Shown piece after piece: positions 53,091 to 63,472 of a stretch of 64,000 nt of DNA (its first letter is position 1; every line of letters begins with the position of its first letter). Below the pieces are notes generated by a model. The model saw only the letters and a program-made list of their open reading frames with translations, had not been told where the DNA came from and searched no databases. A program made the position numbers and the translations under genes. This DNA comes from an uncultured Alistipes sp. (GTDB lineage Bacteria; Bacteroidota; Bacteroidia; Bacteroidales; Rikenellaceae): NCBI RefSeq assembly GCF_910580175.1, contig NZ_CAJTXD010000005.1, forward strand, positions 140,275-204,274, read 5' to 3'.

Positions 53091-53163
53091 GCTAAAATTC
53101 ACAATTCATAATTCATAATCCACATTTTTTTCGAAAGGCGGCACGCCATACGGCGATTTTCGT

Positions 53164-53171
53164 TACTTTTG
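53164..53171 (+). promoter_or_regulatory. -7 box (TACTTTTG) of tadA
   Basis: A full match to TAnnTTTG. It lies 34 bp before the ATG at 53206 but only 13 bp before the ATG at 53185, so transcription would begin too close to the first ATG and the second is the better start. Confidence 0.65.
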
Positions 53172-53205
53172 AAGCCGCAGGGACATGGCCCCGCACTCTA
53201 AAAAT

Positions 53206-53655
53206 ATGGACCAACAGCATAACGACGACGAAAAATTCATGCGCCTGGCGCTGGACGAAGCCCGCAAGGCGCTGAATGAACAGGAAGTGCCCATCGGCGC
53301 CGTGGTGGTGGCCGAGGGACGGATAATCGGCCGAGGCCACAACCTCGTAGAGACGCTCTCCGACCCGACGGCCCATGCCGAAATGCAAGCGCTGACCGCC
53401 GCCACGGCGACGCTGGGCGGGAAATACCTGCAACAATGCACGCTCTATGTGACCGTCGAGCCGTGCATCATGTGCGCCGGGGCCATCGCCTGGGCGCAGG
53501 TCGGGCGCGTGGTATGGGGCGCCGATGACCCGAAAAAAGGTTATCGCCGATACTCCGAGGCGGTTTTCCACCCCAAGACAACGGTCGGACGAGGCGTATT
53601 GCGTGAAGAATGCGAATCGCTGATGGGCGCGTTTTTTGCGTCGCTGCGCGAATAG
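53206..53655 (+). CDS. tadA: tRNA-specific adenosine deaminase
   Basis: Deaminates A34 of tRNA-Arg(ACG) to inosine. The 149-residue protein has the zinc deaminase core: His57 and Glu59 in AHAEM, and P86-C87-I-M-C90 (EPCIMCAGAI) as zinc ligands. The start MDQQHNDDEKF was preferred over MAPHSKN seven codons earlier because of the promoter position. It is divergent from aspS. Confidence 0.94.
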   Translation: MDQQHNDDEKFMRLALDEARKALNEQEVPIGAVVVAEGRIIGRGHNLVETLSDPTAHAEMQALTAATATLGGKYLQQCTLYVTVEPCIMCAGAIAWAQVGRVVWGADDPKKGYRRYSEAVFHPKTTVGRGVLREECESLMGAFFASLRE

Positions 53656-53667
53656 GAAACCCAGGAT

Positions 53668-53699
53668 TTTGAAAAAGAGGAAATAATTTTATACTTTTG
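53668..53699 (+). promoter_or_regulatory. Promoter of the TPR-protein gene (-33 TTTG, -7 TACTTTTG)
   Basis: TTTG (53668-53671) and TACTTTTG (53692-53699) are 20 bp apart, an excellent promoter. Transcription would start near 53706, leaving a leader of about 125 nt. Confidence 0.8.
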
Positions 53700-53705
53700 T
53701 CTCCA

Positions 53706-53830
53706 TCGCAGCATTCCGACACTGCGGAAATCGGGGTGCGAAGCCCCCTTTTTCGAAAGCCGGGTGCATGACCCGAACTCGTCCGGATCATCCGAGGCGA
53801 GAAATATGAACTTTTAAAATCAGGTATAAA
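53706..53830 (+). ncRNA. Structured 5' leader of the TPR-protein gene
   Basis: The leader folds into several short hairpins: GCAG...CTGC (53709-53727), GGGGT-GCGAA-GCCCC (53734-53748), GGGT-GCAT-GACCC (53763-53775) and a CCGGAT/ATCCG-type element near 53781-53800. Parts resemble the TPP riboswitch core in order (GGGGTGC, ACCCGAAC, CCGGATCAT, GGCGA), but the conserved CTGAGA is missing, so no riboswitch is called. The downstream gene has no thiamine link. Confidence 0.35.
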
Positions 53831-54769
53831 ATGAAAAAATTGTTTGTTTCGGTAATCGCGCTGCTGGCGACCGTGTCGCTCTCGGCGCAGGATGTCACGG
53901 CGATCTACAACGAAGCGGCTGCCGCATACGGAGCCAAAGACTTCGCCAATGCTGCCGCCAAGTTCGAACAGGTCATCGACCTGGGCATGGATAACGACGA
54001 TGCTGCATCGCTGGTGGCGACGGCCAAATCGACGCTTCCCAAGTGCTATTTCATGATGGGCGGCGGCGCCATGCGCACCAAGAACTACGATGCGGCGCTG
54101 ACCAACTTCACAAAGTCGGCCGAGTTGGCCGAACTCTACGGCGACATGACCCAGATGGCCAAGTCGAACGGCTGGGTAGCGAAAATCTACCAGGTGCAGG
54201 GCGGCGACGCATTCAACAATAAGGACTATGCGACGGCGGCGGAAATCTTCGCCAAGGGCTACAAGGCCGACCCGGACAACACGTCGATGGCCCTCAACTT
54301 GGCGATGAGCTACTGCGAAATGGGCAAATATGCCGAGGGCATGGAGATCTACGAGGCCATCGCCGCGAAGACCCATCCCAAGTATGCCGAGGATGCCGCC
54401 AAAGCCAAAGAAATGATGGCTCTCTACACCAACAACAAGGTGGCCGAAATGCAGGCTGCCGGCGACTTCGCAGGCATCATCGCCATGGCCGACGCTCAAC
54501 TGGAGAAGAATCCCGAGAGCGCTCTGTTCCAGAACGTACGCTTGCAGGCCTATGCCAACAAGAAAGACTATGCCAAGGTAATCGAATTGGGAGAAACCGC
54601 CGCGGCCGCACAGAACGACGAAGCCGACAAGTCGCTGATGTACTACTTGTTGGGTGCTGCCTACAACGCCCGCGACATGAAGCCGCAGGCGATCGCCGCG
54701 TTCAAGCAGGTAACCGCAGGCCCCGCAGCCGAAAATGCTGCGGCAGCATTGGCCGAGCTGACGAAATAA
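53831..54769 (+). CDS. Secreted tetratricopeptide-repeat protein
   Basis: A 312-residue periplasmic protein with a signal peptide (VIALLATVSLSAQ) and several TPR units (about residues 25-300): YNEAAAAYGAKDFANAAAKFEQVI, YDAALTNFTKSAELAEL, DYATAAEIFAKGYKADPDN, YAEGMEIYEAIAAKTHP and KDYAKVIELGETAAAAQND. No other domain. The clean promoter, long leader and strong terminator make it a single-gene unit, probably well expressed. TPR proteins mediate protein-protein contacts; the partner is unknown. Confidence 0.9.
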   Translation: MKKLFVSVIALLATVSLSAQDVTAIYNEAAAAYGAKDFANAAAKFEQVIDLGMDNDDAASLVATAKSTLPKCYFMMGGGAMRTKNYDAALTNFTKSAELAELYGDMTQMAKSNGWVAKIYQVQGGDAFNNKDYATAAEIFAKGYKADPDNTSMALNLAMSYCEMGKYAEGMEIYEAIAAKTHPKYAEDAAKAKEMMALYTNNKVAEMQAAGDFAGIIAMADAQLEKNPESALFQNVRLQAYANKKDYAKVIELGETAAAAQNDEADKSLMYYLLGAAYNARDMKPQAIAAFKQVTAGPAAENAAAALAELTK

Positions 54770-54799
54770 CCGTCCGTCTCTGCGCATTCGATCGAAAGT

Positions 54800-54825
54800 C
54801 CCGGGCTTCGGCCCGGGGCTTTTTT
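54800..54825 (+). terminator. Intrinsic terminator of the TPR-protein gene
   Basis: CCCGGGC (54800-54806), tetraloop TTCG and GCCCGGG (54811-54817) form a very stable hairpin, followed by GC and six T (54820-54825). Confidence 0.93.
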
Positions 54826-54956
54826 GTTTTGGCCGACACCCAAGGAACCGATCTGCTCCGAACATTACGACATTACGCCCCAGACCTGCCGCATGGAACG
54901 CCGCCCGCGGGCATCATCAAATTCGCTTTTCATTCTTCGATTTCCGATTTTTGGTG

Positions 54957-54964
54957 TATCTTTG
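54957..54964 (+). promoter_or_regulatory. -7 box (TATCTTTG) of the YitT-type gene
   Basis: TATCTTTG lies 23 bp before the start codon of the downstream gene, a full match to TAnnTTTG, in an otherwise AT-richer stretch. Confidence 0.6.
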
Positions 54965-54987
54965 TCGTCGGATAAAACGACTTCTCC

Positions 54988-55977
54988 ATGGAAACCAAAA
55001 CATTGCTCGACCGGATCGGCTCGTGGGTCTGGTGGCGTACGTGGCTGCTGATCTTCATAGGCTGTTCGATCATGGGCGCCGGATTCGTGCTCTTCATCAA
55101 TCCCTACAACTTCGTGCCGGGCGGCGTATACGGCATGGGCATCGTACTGCACAATATTTTCCCCTCGATCCAGGTCGGCACGTTCGGCTACATGTTCGAC
55201 GTGCCCCTGATGTTCACGGCCATGCTGGTTTTCGGCGGGCAGTTCGGCACGCGCACCGTGCTGGCGGCGCTCTACACGCCCGGCTTCATGAACATCCTGA
55301 CCCGTTTGGTCTATCCCGATGCGGCGGCCGTCGAGTCGCTCGATCCAGCGTTGTTGCTGAACGGGCACCTCGATCTTTCGAACGACCTGCTGCTGACCTG
55401 CATCATGGGTGCCGTGCTCGTAGGCGTGGGACAAGGTCTTGTCGTGCGCCAACAAGCCACCACGGGCGGCACGGACATCGTGGGCATGCTGTTGCAAAAG
55501 TTCACTGGCATCAAATTCTCGACGGGCATCTTCCTGGCCGACGGTTTCGTGGTGGTCTCGGGACTGGTGGTCATCGGCTTCGGTCTGGGTACGGGCCAGG
55601 CGGCGCCCAACGGCTGGATGCTCACGCTTTACTCGCTGCTGACGATCTATGTGTCGTCGCGCGTAGTGGCTTATATGCTCGACGGCGCGTCGTACGACAA
55701 ACTGCTGTTCATCATCAGCGACCACCACGACCAACTCAAAAAGTTCATCCTGGATGACTTGAACCGAAGCGCCACCTACATCAAGTCGAAAGGCATGTAC
55801 ACGGATGCGGCACGCGAAATGATCTTTCTGGTGGTCAGCCGCAAAGAAGTACGCCAGGTACAACACAAGATCAAGGAGATCGACCCGCGTGCTTTTGTAG
55901 TGGTAACCGACGCCTACGAAACGTTCGGCGAAGGCTTCAAGCAATTCCCCGACAAAAACGAAATCCAAGCAGAATAA
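54988..55977 (+). CDS. YitT-family membrane protein with C-terminal DUF2179-like domain
   Basis: A 329-residue inner membrane protein with about six helices in the first 220 residues (WLLIFIGCSIMGAGFVLFINP; YGMGIVLHNIF; VPLMFTAMLVFGG; GAVLVGVGQGLVV; GFVVVSGLVVIGFGLG; LTLYSLLTIYVSSRVV), then a soluble DUF2179-like domain (about 230-315, DKLLFIISDHHDQLKKFI, RSATYIKSKGMYTDA, IFLVVSRKEVRQV, DPRAFVVVTDAYETFGEGF). GGTDIVGMLLQK is characteristic. The function of the family is not settled. It is a stand-alone gene. Confidence 0.92.
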   Translation: METKTLLDRIGSWVWWRTWLLIFIGCSIMGAGFVLFINPYNFVPGGVYGMGIVLHNIFPSIQVGTFGYMFDVPLMFTAMLVFGGQFGTRTVLAALYTPGFMNILTRLVYPDAAAVESLDPALLLNGHLDLSNDLLLTCIMGAVLVGVGQGLVVRQQATTGGTDIVGMLLQKFTGIKFSTGIFLADGFVVVSGLVVIGFGLGTGQAAPNGWMLTLYSLLTIYVSSRVVAYMLDGASYDKLLFIISDHHDQLKKFILDDLNRSATYIKSKGMYTDAAREMIFLVVSRKEVRQVQHKIKEIDPRAFVVVTDAYETFGEGFKQFPDKNEIQAE

Positions 55978-56104
55978 CGGAACGCACCGTCGAAACGACC
56001 TGAAGCACCCCGCTCCGCAACCGGCTATCCGGCGATACAGCTACAAAACGGAAAAACAGGAGAAAGGCGCGAAAAACAAATTACGAAATTTTCAACTATA
56101 CACT

Positions 56105-57457
56105 TTGAATCTTGAATTAAATACCTTGCGGCCTCTTTCGGGGGCAGGCCGAAAACTCTACATCGAGACCTACGGTTGTCAGATGAACGTCGGCGATTCG
56201 GAAATCGTGGTTTCGGTAATGCAACAGGAGGGCTACGTCTACACCGAAAACCAGGAGGAGGCCGACGTGATCCTGATAAACACCTGCTCGATCCGCGACA
56301 ATGCAGAGCAGCGCATCCGGGGCCGGCTGGCCGACATGAAACGGCTGCGGCGCAACAAACCCTCGCTGATCGTCGGCATCCTCGGCTGCATGGCCGAGCG
56401 GCTGAAGGAACAGCTGCTCGAAGGGCCTGCGGGCGTCGACATCGTAGCCGGGCCGGACGCCTATCGCGACCTGCCGCGACTCGTTCGCGAAGCCGAAGCG
56501 GGCGGCAAGGGGGTCAACGTGCTGCTCTCCACCGAGGAGACCTACGCCGAAATCGCCCCCGTGCGGCTCGACAAAAACGGCGTCAGCGCTTTCGTCTCGA
56601 TCATGCGGGGCTGCAACAACTTCTGCTCCTACTGCGTGGTGCCCTACACCCGCGGCCGCGAACGGAGCCGCGATCCCGAAACGATCCTGGCCGAGGTGCG
56701 CACGCTTTTCGACAACGGCTACCGCGAAGTGACGCTCCTGGGCCAGAATGTCAACTCCTATCGGGCCGGCGAAGTCGACTTCCCCGAGCTGGTGCACCGG
56801 GTGGCACTCGTCTCGCCGCTGCTGCGCGTGCGGTTCGCCACGTCGCATCCCAAGGATATGAGCGACCGGCTGCTCGACGTCATGGCTTCGACACCCAATG
56901 TCTGCCGCTCGATCCACCTGCCGGCCCAGTCGGGCGCCACGTCGATGCTCGAACGCATGAACCGCAAGTATACGCGCGAGTGGTATCTCGACCGCATCGC
57001 CGCCATCCGCCGCCGCATGCCCGACTGCGGCATCACGACCGACCTGATCGCCGGCTTCTCGGGCGAAACCGAGGAGGAACACGCGCAGACCCTTTCGCTC
57101 ATGCGCGAGGTGGGCTACGACTCTGCGTTCATGTTCAAATATTCGGAACGTCCGGGTACCTTTGCATCGAAGCATCTGCCCGACGACATTCCCGACGACG
57201 TGAAATCGCGCCGCCTGCAAGAGATCATCGCCTTGCAGAACGAACTGGGCAAAGCAAGTTACCGCCGCGACGTAGGCAAAGAATTCGAAGTGCTGGTCGA
57301 GGGGGTGTCGAAACGCGATCCCGGACAACTCTCGGGCCGCACGCCGCAAAACAAGGTGGTGGTTTTCGACCGCGGCACGCACAAAACGGGCGACTATGTT
57401 CGGGTGCGCATTACCGGCAACACCTCGGCGACCCTCTTTGGAGAAGAAATCAAATGA
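56105..57457 (+). CDS. miaB: tRNA-2-methylthio-N6-isopentenyladenosine(37) methylthiotransferase
   Basis: Adds a methylthio group to i6A37 in tRNA. Radical-SAM enzyme of about 450 residues with an N-terminal UPF0004 domain (YIETYGCQMNVGDSE, INTCSIRDNAEQRI, LGCMAERLKEQL, three cluster Cys), a radical-SAM motif C170-C174-C177 (GCNNFCSYC) and a C-terminal TRAM domain. No ATG exists in frame ahead of the conserved YIETYGC segment, so a TTG start (56105) is inferred, giving MNLELNTLRPLSG, which fits the usual N-terminal length. Confidence 0.95.
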   Translation: MNLELNTLRPLSGAGRKLYIETYGCQMNVGDSEIVVSVMQQEGYVYTENQEEADVILINTCSIRDNAEQRIRGRLADMKRLRRNKPSLIVGILGCMAERLKEQLLEGPAGVDIVAGPDAYRDLPRLVREAEAGGKGVNVLLSTEETYAEIAPVRLDKNGVSAFVSIMRGCNNFCSYCVVPYTRGRERSRDPETILAEVRTLFDNGYREVTLLGQNVNSYRAGEVDFPELVHRVALVSPLLRVRFATSHPKDMSDRLLDVMASTPNVCRSIHLPAQSGATSMLERMNRKYTREWYLDRIAAIRRRMPDCGITTDLIAGFSGETEEEHAQTLSLMREVGYDSAFMFKYSERPGTFASKHLPDDIPDDVKSRRLQEIIALQNELGKASYRRDVGKEFEVLVEGVSKRDPGQLSGRTPQNKVVVFDRGTHKTGDYVRVRITGNTSATLFGEEIK

Positions 57458-57522
57458 CAACCGACGCCCCGACTTTCGGTGCGTTACGATTACACAGATA
57501 CGATTAAAAAATATTTTTTTCT

Positions 57523-58977
<1,455 letters not shown>

Positions 58978-59032
58978 GCTAAATCGCACGACGGGCGGGC
59001 CGATGAAGCGGTCATGCTGTCCGAAAACACGT

Positions 59033-61486
59033 TTACGCTACCCGGAGTCGCACGCCCTGCGCCTTGTCGGCTTCGACGACCACAGTATCGCCCTCGTGGA
59101 GCCGCCCGTCGATAATCAAGGCCGAGAGCGGATCCTCGACATGATCCATCAATGTACGCTTGAGCGACCGCACGCCGTAACGCTGCTCGTATCCCAATGC
59201 AGCCAGGCGCCGCTTGGCATTGGCAGTAATCTTCACGTTGTAACCCAACCGCCGCGTACGGGTGAACAGTCCTTCCAGCTCCAACTCGATGATGCGCTCG
59301 ACATCGGCGACCTCCAAGGTGCGGAAGATCACGATGTCGTCGATGCGGTTGAGAAACTCGGGTGCGAAAGTCTGCTCCAACGCCTTGCGATACTCGATCT
59401 GCGGCGTCACGGAAACCGTCGCACTCTTGGATGCGGTGCTGTAACCCACATGCACGGCTTTCTGCACTGCGGCCCGCGAACCGACATTGGACGTCATGAT
59501 GATGATCGTGTTGCGGAAATCGACGCGGCGACCCGCACCATCGGTTAGATGTCCCTCGTCGAAGAGCTGCAACAAGGTGTTGAAGACCTCGGGATGGGCT
59601 TTCTCGATCTCGTCCAGCAGCACCACCGAATAAGGCCGGCGCCGCACCGCCTCGGTAAGCTGTCCGCCCTCGCCGTAGCCGACGTAACCCGGAGGCGAGC
59701 CGATCAGCCGCGCGACGTTGTGTTTCTCGCCGTACTCGCTCATGTCGATGCGGATCAACCCCATGCGCTCGTCGAAAAGCCACTTGGACACCTCCTTGGC
59801 CAAGAGCGTCTTTCCCACGCCGGTAGGGCCGACGAACAGAAAGACCCCGATGGGCCGGCGCTCATCCTTCAATCCGGCGCGCGACCGGCGGATGGTGCGC
59901 GAAATCTTCTCCACGGCATCCTCCTGCCCCACTACGCGGCCGGACAGATGATCGCGCAGCGTGCGCAGACGCCCGGCCTCGCCGTCGGAAACCCGCTCGG
60001 CCGGGATACCGGTCATAGCCGTGATGACTTGGCGGATGTGCTCCTCGGTAATCTCCGCAGGGTTCTTTTCGAGCGACCGCCGCCACTCGGAGCGCGTACG
60101 GTCGATCCGGCTGCGCAGCGCTATTTCGCGCAGCCGGGCCGAAGCGGCCTTCTCGTAGATCATGGCCTCGACCGCCTCGCGCCGCTCCCGCTGCACATCG
60201 CCGACAGCCGCCTCCATTTCGCGCAGCTCGTCGGGTTCGCACGCCGCTTGAAGATGCGCCCGCGAGCCGGCTTCGTCGAGCACGTCGATCGCCTTGTCGG
60301 GAAAGAACCGGTCGGTAATGTAACGCTCGGCAAGCGCCACGCACGCCTCCAGGGCCGCATCGCTGTAACGCACCTTGTGGTGCCGCTCATAATGGGGCGC
60401 TATGTTGCGCAGGATGCGGAGCGTCTGTTCGGAAGTGGTCGGCTCGACGACGACCTTCTGGAAGCGCCGTTCGAGCGCCGAATCGCTCTCGATATTCTCG
60501 CGATATTCGTCGAGCGTGGTGGCTCCGATGGTCTGCAACTCGCCGCGCGCAAGAGCCGGCTTGAGGATATTGGCCGTATCGAGACTGCCCTGCGTCGAAC
60601 CGGCACCGACGATGGTGTGTATTTCATCGATGAAGATGATCGTATCTTTAGCCTTGCGCAACTCGTCCAAGAGTTGCTGCATGCGCTCCTCGAACTCGCC
60701 GCGGAACTTCGTGCCGGCGACCAGCGCCGAGACGTCGAGTGAAAAAAGCGTCTTGTCGGCGATCGTATAAGGTACGTCCCCGGCGGCGATGCGCAGAGCC
60801 AGCCCCTCGACAATGGCGCTTTTGCCGACGCCGGCCTCGCCGATGAGAATCGGGTTGTTCTTCTTACGCCGCGACAGGATCTGCACCACACGTTCGATTT
60901 CCTGCTCGCGTCCGATCACGGGATCGATCCGCCCCTCGCGGGCCATACGGGTAAGGTTGACGCCGAATTTGTCGAGCAGATGTTCCTGCTGCGGCTCGTC
61001 GGGCCGGTTGGCCGAGGAAAAGTCGAGCAGATGGACTTGCACCTCCGTACGGAAGTCGTCGCCCACGGCGAACTTCTGCAACTCGGCAGCCAACGAGTCG
61101 GCCGTCACGCCGTACATCTCCAGCGTACGGGCCGTCACGGTAGCCGGGTCGGAGACGATGAGCAGCAACGCATGAGCCGTGGAGATGCTCCGCACGGCAC
61201 CCGACTTCTCGCGCAGTTCGTCGCCGAAACCGCGGTAGAACGTCTCGGGGTCGAGACGCTCCGACGGCTGTACGGCAGCGATGTCGCGTTCGATGCGCAA
61301 ACGTATCTGGTAAACCTCCCAGTCCTTGAGCTGAGCCGAAAGCAGCTGATAAGCCAACGCCCCCTCCTCGCGGAGCAGTTCCAGCGCGAGATGATCCTTG
61401 AGCGAATGGGTAACGCCCGCTTTGGCCGTATTGAACGCCGCGCGAGCAAGGACGCTTTCGAGCGTCTTCGAAATTTTCAGTTGCAT
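59033..61486 (-). CDS. ClpC/ClpA-type AAA+ protease ATPase subunit
   Basis: An 817-residue unfoldase that feeds ClpP. It has an N-domain (residues about 1-140), a first AAA+ module with Walker A GEAGVGKS (about 215) and IDEIHT, a middle region (about 395-470) and a second AAA+ module with GPTGVGKT (about 553), LLDEIEKAHPEV and GSPPGYVGYGEGG. A loop carrying VGYS follows NVGSRAAVQKAVH where the ClpP-binding tripeptide (usually IGF/LGF/VGF) is expected, so VGY is a slight variant. ClpC versus ClpA cannot be settled. It is convergent with the helicase gene. Confidence 0.94.
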   Translation of the reverse strand: MQLKISKTLESVLARAAFNTAKAGVTHSLKDHLALELLREEGALAYQLLSAQLKDWEVYQIRLRIERDIAAVQPSERLDPETFYRGFGDELREKSGAVRSISTAHALLLIVSDPATVTARTLEMYGVTADSLAAELQKFAVGDDFRTEVQVHLLDFSSANRPDEPQQEHLLDKFGVNLTRMAREGRIDPVIGREQEIERVVQILSRRKKNNPILIGEAGVGKSAIVEGLALRIAAGDVPYTIADKTLFSLDVSALVAGTKFRGEFEERMQQLLDELRKAKDTIIFIDEIHTIVGAGSTQGSLDTANILKPALARGELQTIGATTLDEYRENIESDSALERRFQKVVVEPTTSEQTLRILRNIAPHYERHHKVRYSDAALEACVALAERYITDRFFPDKAIDVLDEAGSRAHLQAACEPDELREMEAAVGDVQRERREAVEAMIYEKAASARLREIALRSRIDRTRSEWRRSLEKNPAEITEEHIRQVITAMTGIPAERVSDGEAGRLRTLRDHLSGRVVGQEDAVEKISRTIRRSRAGLKDERRPIGVFLFVGPTGVGKTLLAKEVSKWLFDERMGLIRIDMSEYGEKHNVARLIGSPPGYVGYGEGGQLTEAVRRRPYSVVLLDEIEKAHPEVFNTLLQLFDEGHLTDGAGRRVDFRNTIIIMTSNVGSRAAVQKAVHVGYSTASKSATVSVTPQIEYRKALEQTFAPEFLNRIDDIVIFRTLEVADVERIIELELEGLFTRTRRLGYNVKITANAKRRLAALGYEQRYGVRSLKRTLMDHVEDPLSALIIDGRLHEGDTVVVEADKAQGVRLRVA

Positions 61487-61643
61487 GTTGCGTCGTTGTT
61501 TTTTGAATTCGCAAAGAAAACGACGCCAAAGGCCCTTTTATTGCATCGGACGGATTAGCCGAACGGACAGGTGCCCGCCATACGCTGAACGAACGGGAAT
61601 TAGGAAAAAACCGAACTCCGCGTCTTAACTGCGAAATCCGGAA

Positions 61644-61664
61644 AAAGGGAGGCTGCTACCCTTT
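61644..61664 (-). terminator. Weak intrinsic terminator at the end of the YfcE-type gene
   Basis: The minus strand reads AAAGGG (61659-61664), a 9-nt loop and CCCTTT, followed by TTCC. The 6-bp stem overlaps the last codons and is weak. Confidence 0.35.
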
Positions 61665-62153
61665 CCTCGGCCACTCGCCCACCTCCATGTCGCGCATGGC
61701 CGCCCCTTCGACAACGAGACGCACGGCCGTACGCACACGATGGAAGCCGAACTCGCCGGCAGCACCAGGATTGACGGTCAACATGTCGTAGACGGGATCG
61801 TAGACGACCTTGAGGATGTGCGAATGCCCCGAAACGAAGAGTTTCGGACGCACGGACTGGATGCGGGCGACGGCACGCAGATCGTAACGCCGGGGATAAC
61901 CGCCGATATGGGTCATCAGCACCTGTACCTCCTCGCAACGGAAAGCGGCGAAATCGGAATAGACCCGCCGGGTCAGCCCGCCGTCGATATTGCCCGCCAC
62001 GGCGCGCAAAGGCTTGAAAGCGGCAATCTCGTCGGCCAGGGAGAGCGACCCGATGTCGCCCGCATGCCATATTTCGTCGACATCGCGGAAAAATTCGCGC
62101 AGCTTGTCGTCGAACGTCCCGTGGGTATCGGAAAGAATACCGATGCGCTTCAT
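61656..62153 (-). CDS. YfcE/MJ0936-type metallophosphoesterase
   Basis: A 165-residue calcineurin-like phosphoesterase. Metal-binding motifs are complete: GILSDTHG (D-x-H), HAGDIGS (GD), VAGNID (GN), MTHIGG (H) and FVSGHSH (GHxH). Family members cleave phosphodiesters. The start MKRIGILSDTHG was chosen because the longer frame enters the GH2-like gene. It begins 11 bp after that gene, so the pair is probably co-transcribed. Natural substrate unknown. Confidence 0.94.
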   Translation of the reverse strand: MKRIGILSDTHGTFDDKLREFFRDVDEIWHAGDIGSLSLADEIAAFKPLRAVAGNIDGGLTRRVYSDFAAFRCEEVQVLMTHIGGYPRRYDLRAVARIQSVRPKLFVSGHSHILKVVYDPVYDMLTVNPGAAGEFGFHRVRTAVRLVVEGAAMRDMEVGEWPRKG

Positions 62154-62164
62154 CTTGCACCCTC

Positions 62165-63472
62165 CTACTCGGTCAACAACGTGTCGCTGTTCCATTCGCC
62201 GGCGACATCGGAATAGACGAACGGCCGCGGCTCGTCGAAACGCTTCATCCGCAGATAGGTTTCGTAGAGGTTGATCCCGTTGGCCGAGCGGCGGGCCAGG
62301 TCGAACGCAACTACCGAAGGATGGAGCTTGGCGCCATGATAGCTGTCTTCGGCCCGTTCGAGATAGGCTCCGAGCCATGCCGGATCGTTGGACGGATTGC
62401 CCCCGCGGCGCCGCGAATCGCCGCTGCGGCTGGTGTCGACGGGCGCCGTGACGATCAGGTAGAGACCCAGCCGGTCGCACAGATCGAAAAGCGACTGCGA
62501 CACAGGCCCGGGCAACAACCGCAGTGCATTGTATCCCTTGGTGCGCAATGCCTCGATCTCCCCGGCCCCGATGTCGGGCCGCACCTCGCATACGCGCAAG
62601 GCGACAGGCCGATCGTTGACCGAGAGCACGCCGTTGTCCGTCCCGACGGTGCGGAATCCCGGCCGGAACTCCGAACACTCCACTACATGCCCCTCATACT
62701 GCGTTTTCAGGCGCAAAGCATAGCGCACGGGGTGCGCGGCACTCCATTGCAAACTATCGGGAATGCGGGCAAGAAACCGAATCGTATCTTCGCGCCGCAT
62801 GTCGAGGGTCATCTCTTCGTGACCGACCGCCGCCGCAGTGCCGTCGGGAGCGGTCAGCTCATAATGGATGCGCGACGTACGGGGATTGAGCGCACAACTT
62901 TTGACGACAATCCCGACTTCGGCCGCCAAAAAATCGTCGGACGGATTGTTGCGCCGCGTCTTGACCGTCACGTCCCGCACATACATGGTAGGACGGCTTG
63001 CGAGCCATACAGCACCGAGAACGGGCGCCGAAGCAGGCAATTTCCAACTTTCGAGCACCGCGGCGGCATCCGGCTCCGAGAGCACGATTTCGAGCGTATT
63101 CGCCCCCTCGCGGGTCATGCGCGTGAGGTTGAAGTTCGCCGGTGCACTGCCGTTGCTGTTGTAGGCGACCGCATGCCCGTTGACACGCACCTCGTAACCA
63201 GCCGACGCATGCTCGACATGCAGCATGACCTGCCGGCCGATCCACGCAAATGGCACGGTAAAAGGCGCCGAGAAACGGTTCCCGTCGAGCACCCACCCGT
63301 CGAGCGGGGCAGCATAAAGATTGCCGCCATCGGTCGCTGCCAGCCCAGCACAAGCCGCCGCACGACCCTGCGGCAATTCGCGCCCATAGGAAGGCACATA
63401 TTCCTGCGCCCGAAGCGCTCCGCAACATGCGGCAAGAATCAACATCGAAAGTAAGACTCGCATAGCATCCAT
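62165..63472 (-). CDS. Degenerate short GH2-like protein, probable non-catalytic
   Basis: A 435-residue secreted protein (signal peptide LILAACCGALRAQ) with the layout of the front part of a GH2 beta-galactosidase: a jelly-roll sugar-binding domain (about 25-175, YEVRVNGHAVAYNSNG), an immunoglobulin-like domain (about 180-290) and a truncated TIM-barrel start (VNDRPVALRVCEVRPDIG; HPSVVAFDLARRSANG). The segment that normally reads SLGNES-x-NG and holds the acid/base Glu reads DLARRSANG, and the nucleophile half of the barrel is absent. It is thus probably a binding protein or relic. It precedes the YfcE-type gene by 11 bp. Confidence 0.82.
   Translation of the reverse strand: MDAMRVLLSMLILAACCGALRAQEYVPSYGRELPQGRAAACAGLAATDGGNLYAAPLDGWVLDGNRFSAPFTVPFAWIGRQVMLHVEHASAGYEVRVNGHAVAYNSNGSAPANFNLTRMTREGANTLEIVLSEPDAAAVLESWKLPASAPVLGAVWLASRPTMYVRDVTVKTRRNNPSDDFLAAEVGIVVKSCALNPRTSRIHYELTAPDGTAAAVGHEEMTLDMRREDTIRFLARIPDSLQWSAAHPVRYALRLKTQYEGHVVECSEFRPGFRTVGTDNGVLSVNDRPVALRVCEVRPDIGAGEIEALRTKGYNALRLLPGPVSQSLFDLCDRLGLYLIVTAPVDTSRSGDSRRRGGNPSNDPAWLGAYLERAEDSYHGAKLHPSVVAFDLARRSANGINLYETYLRMKRFDEPRPFVYSDVAGEWNSDTLLTE

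Noticed and set aside
53706..53830. TPP riboswitch
   Set aside because: Some blocks match in order, but the conserved CTGAGA is missing and the downstream gene has no thiamine role; described only as a structured leader.
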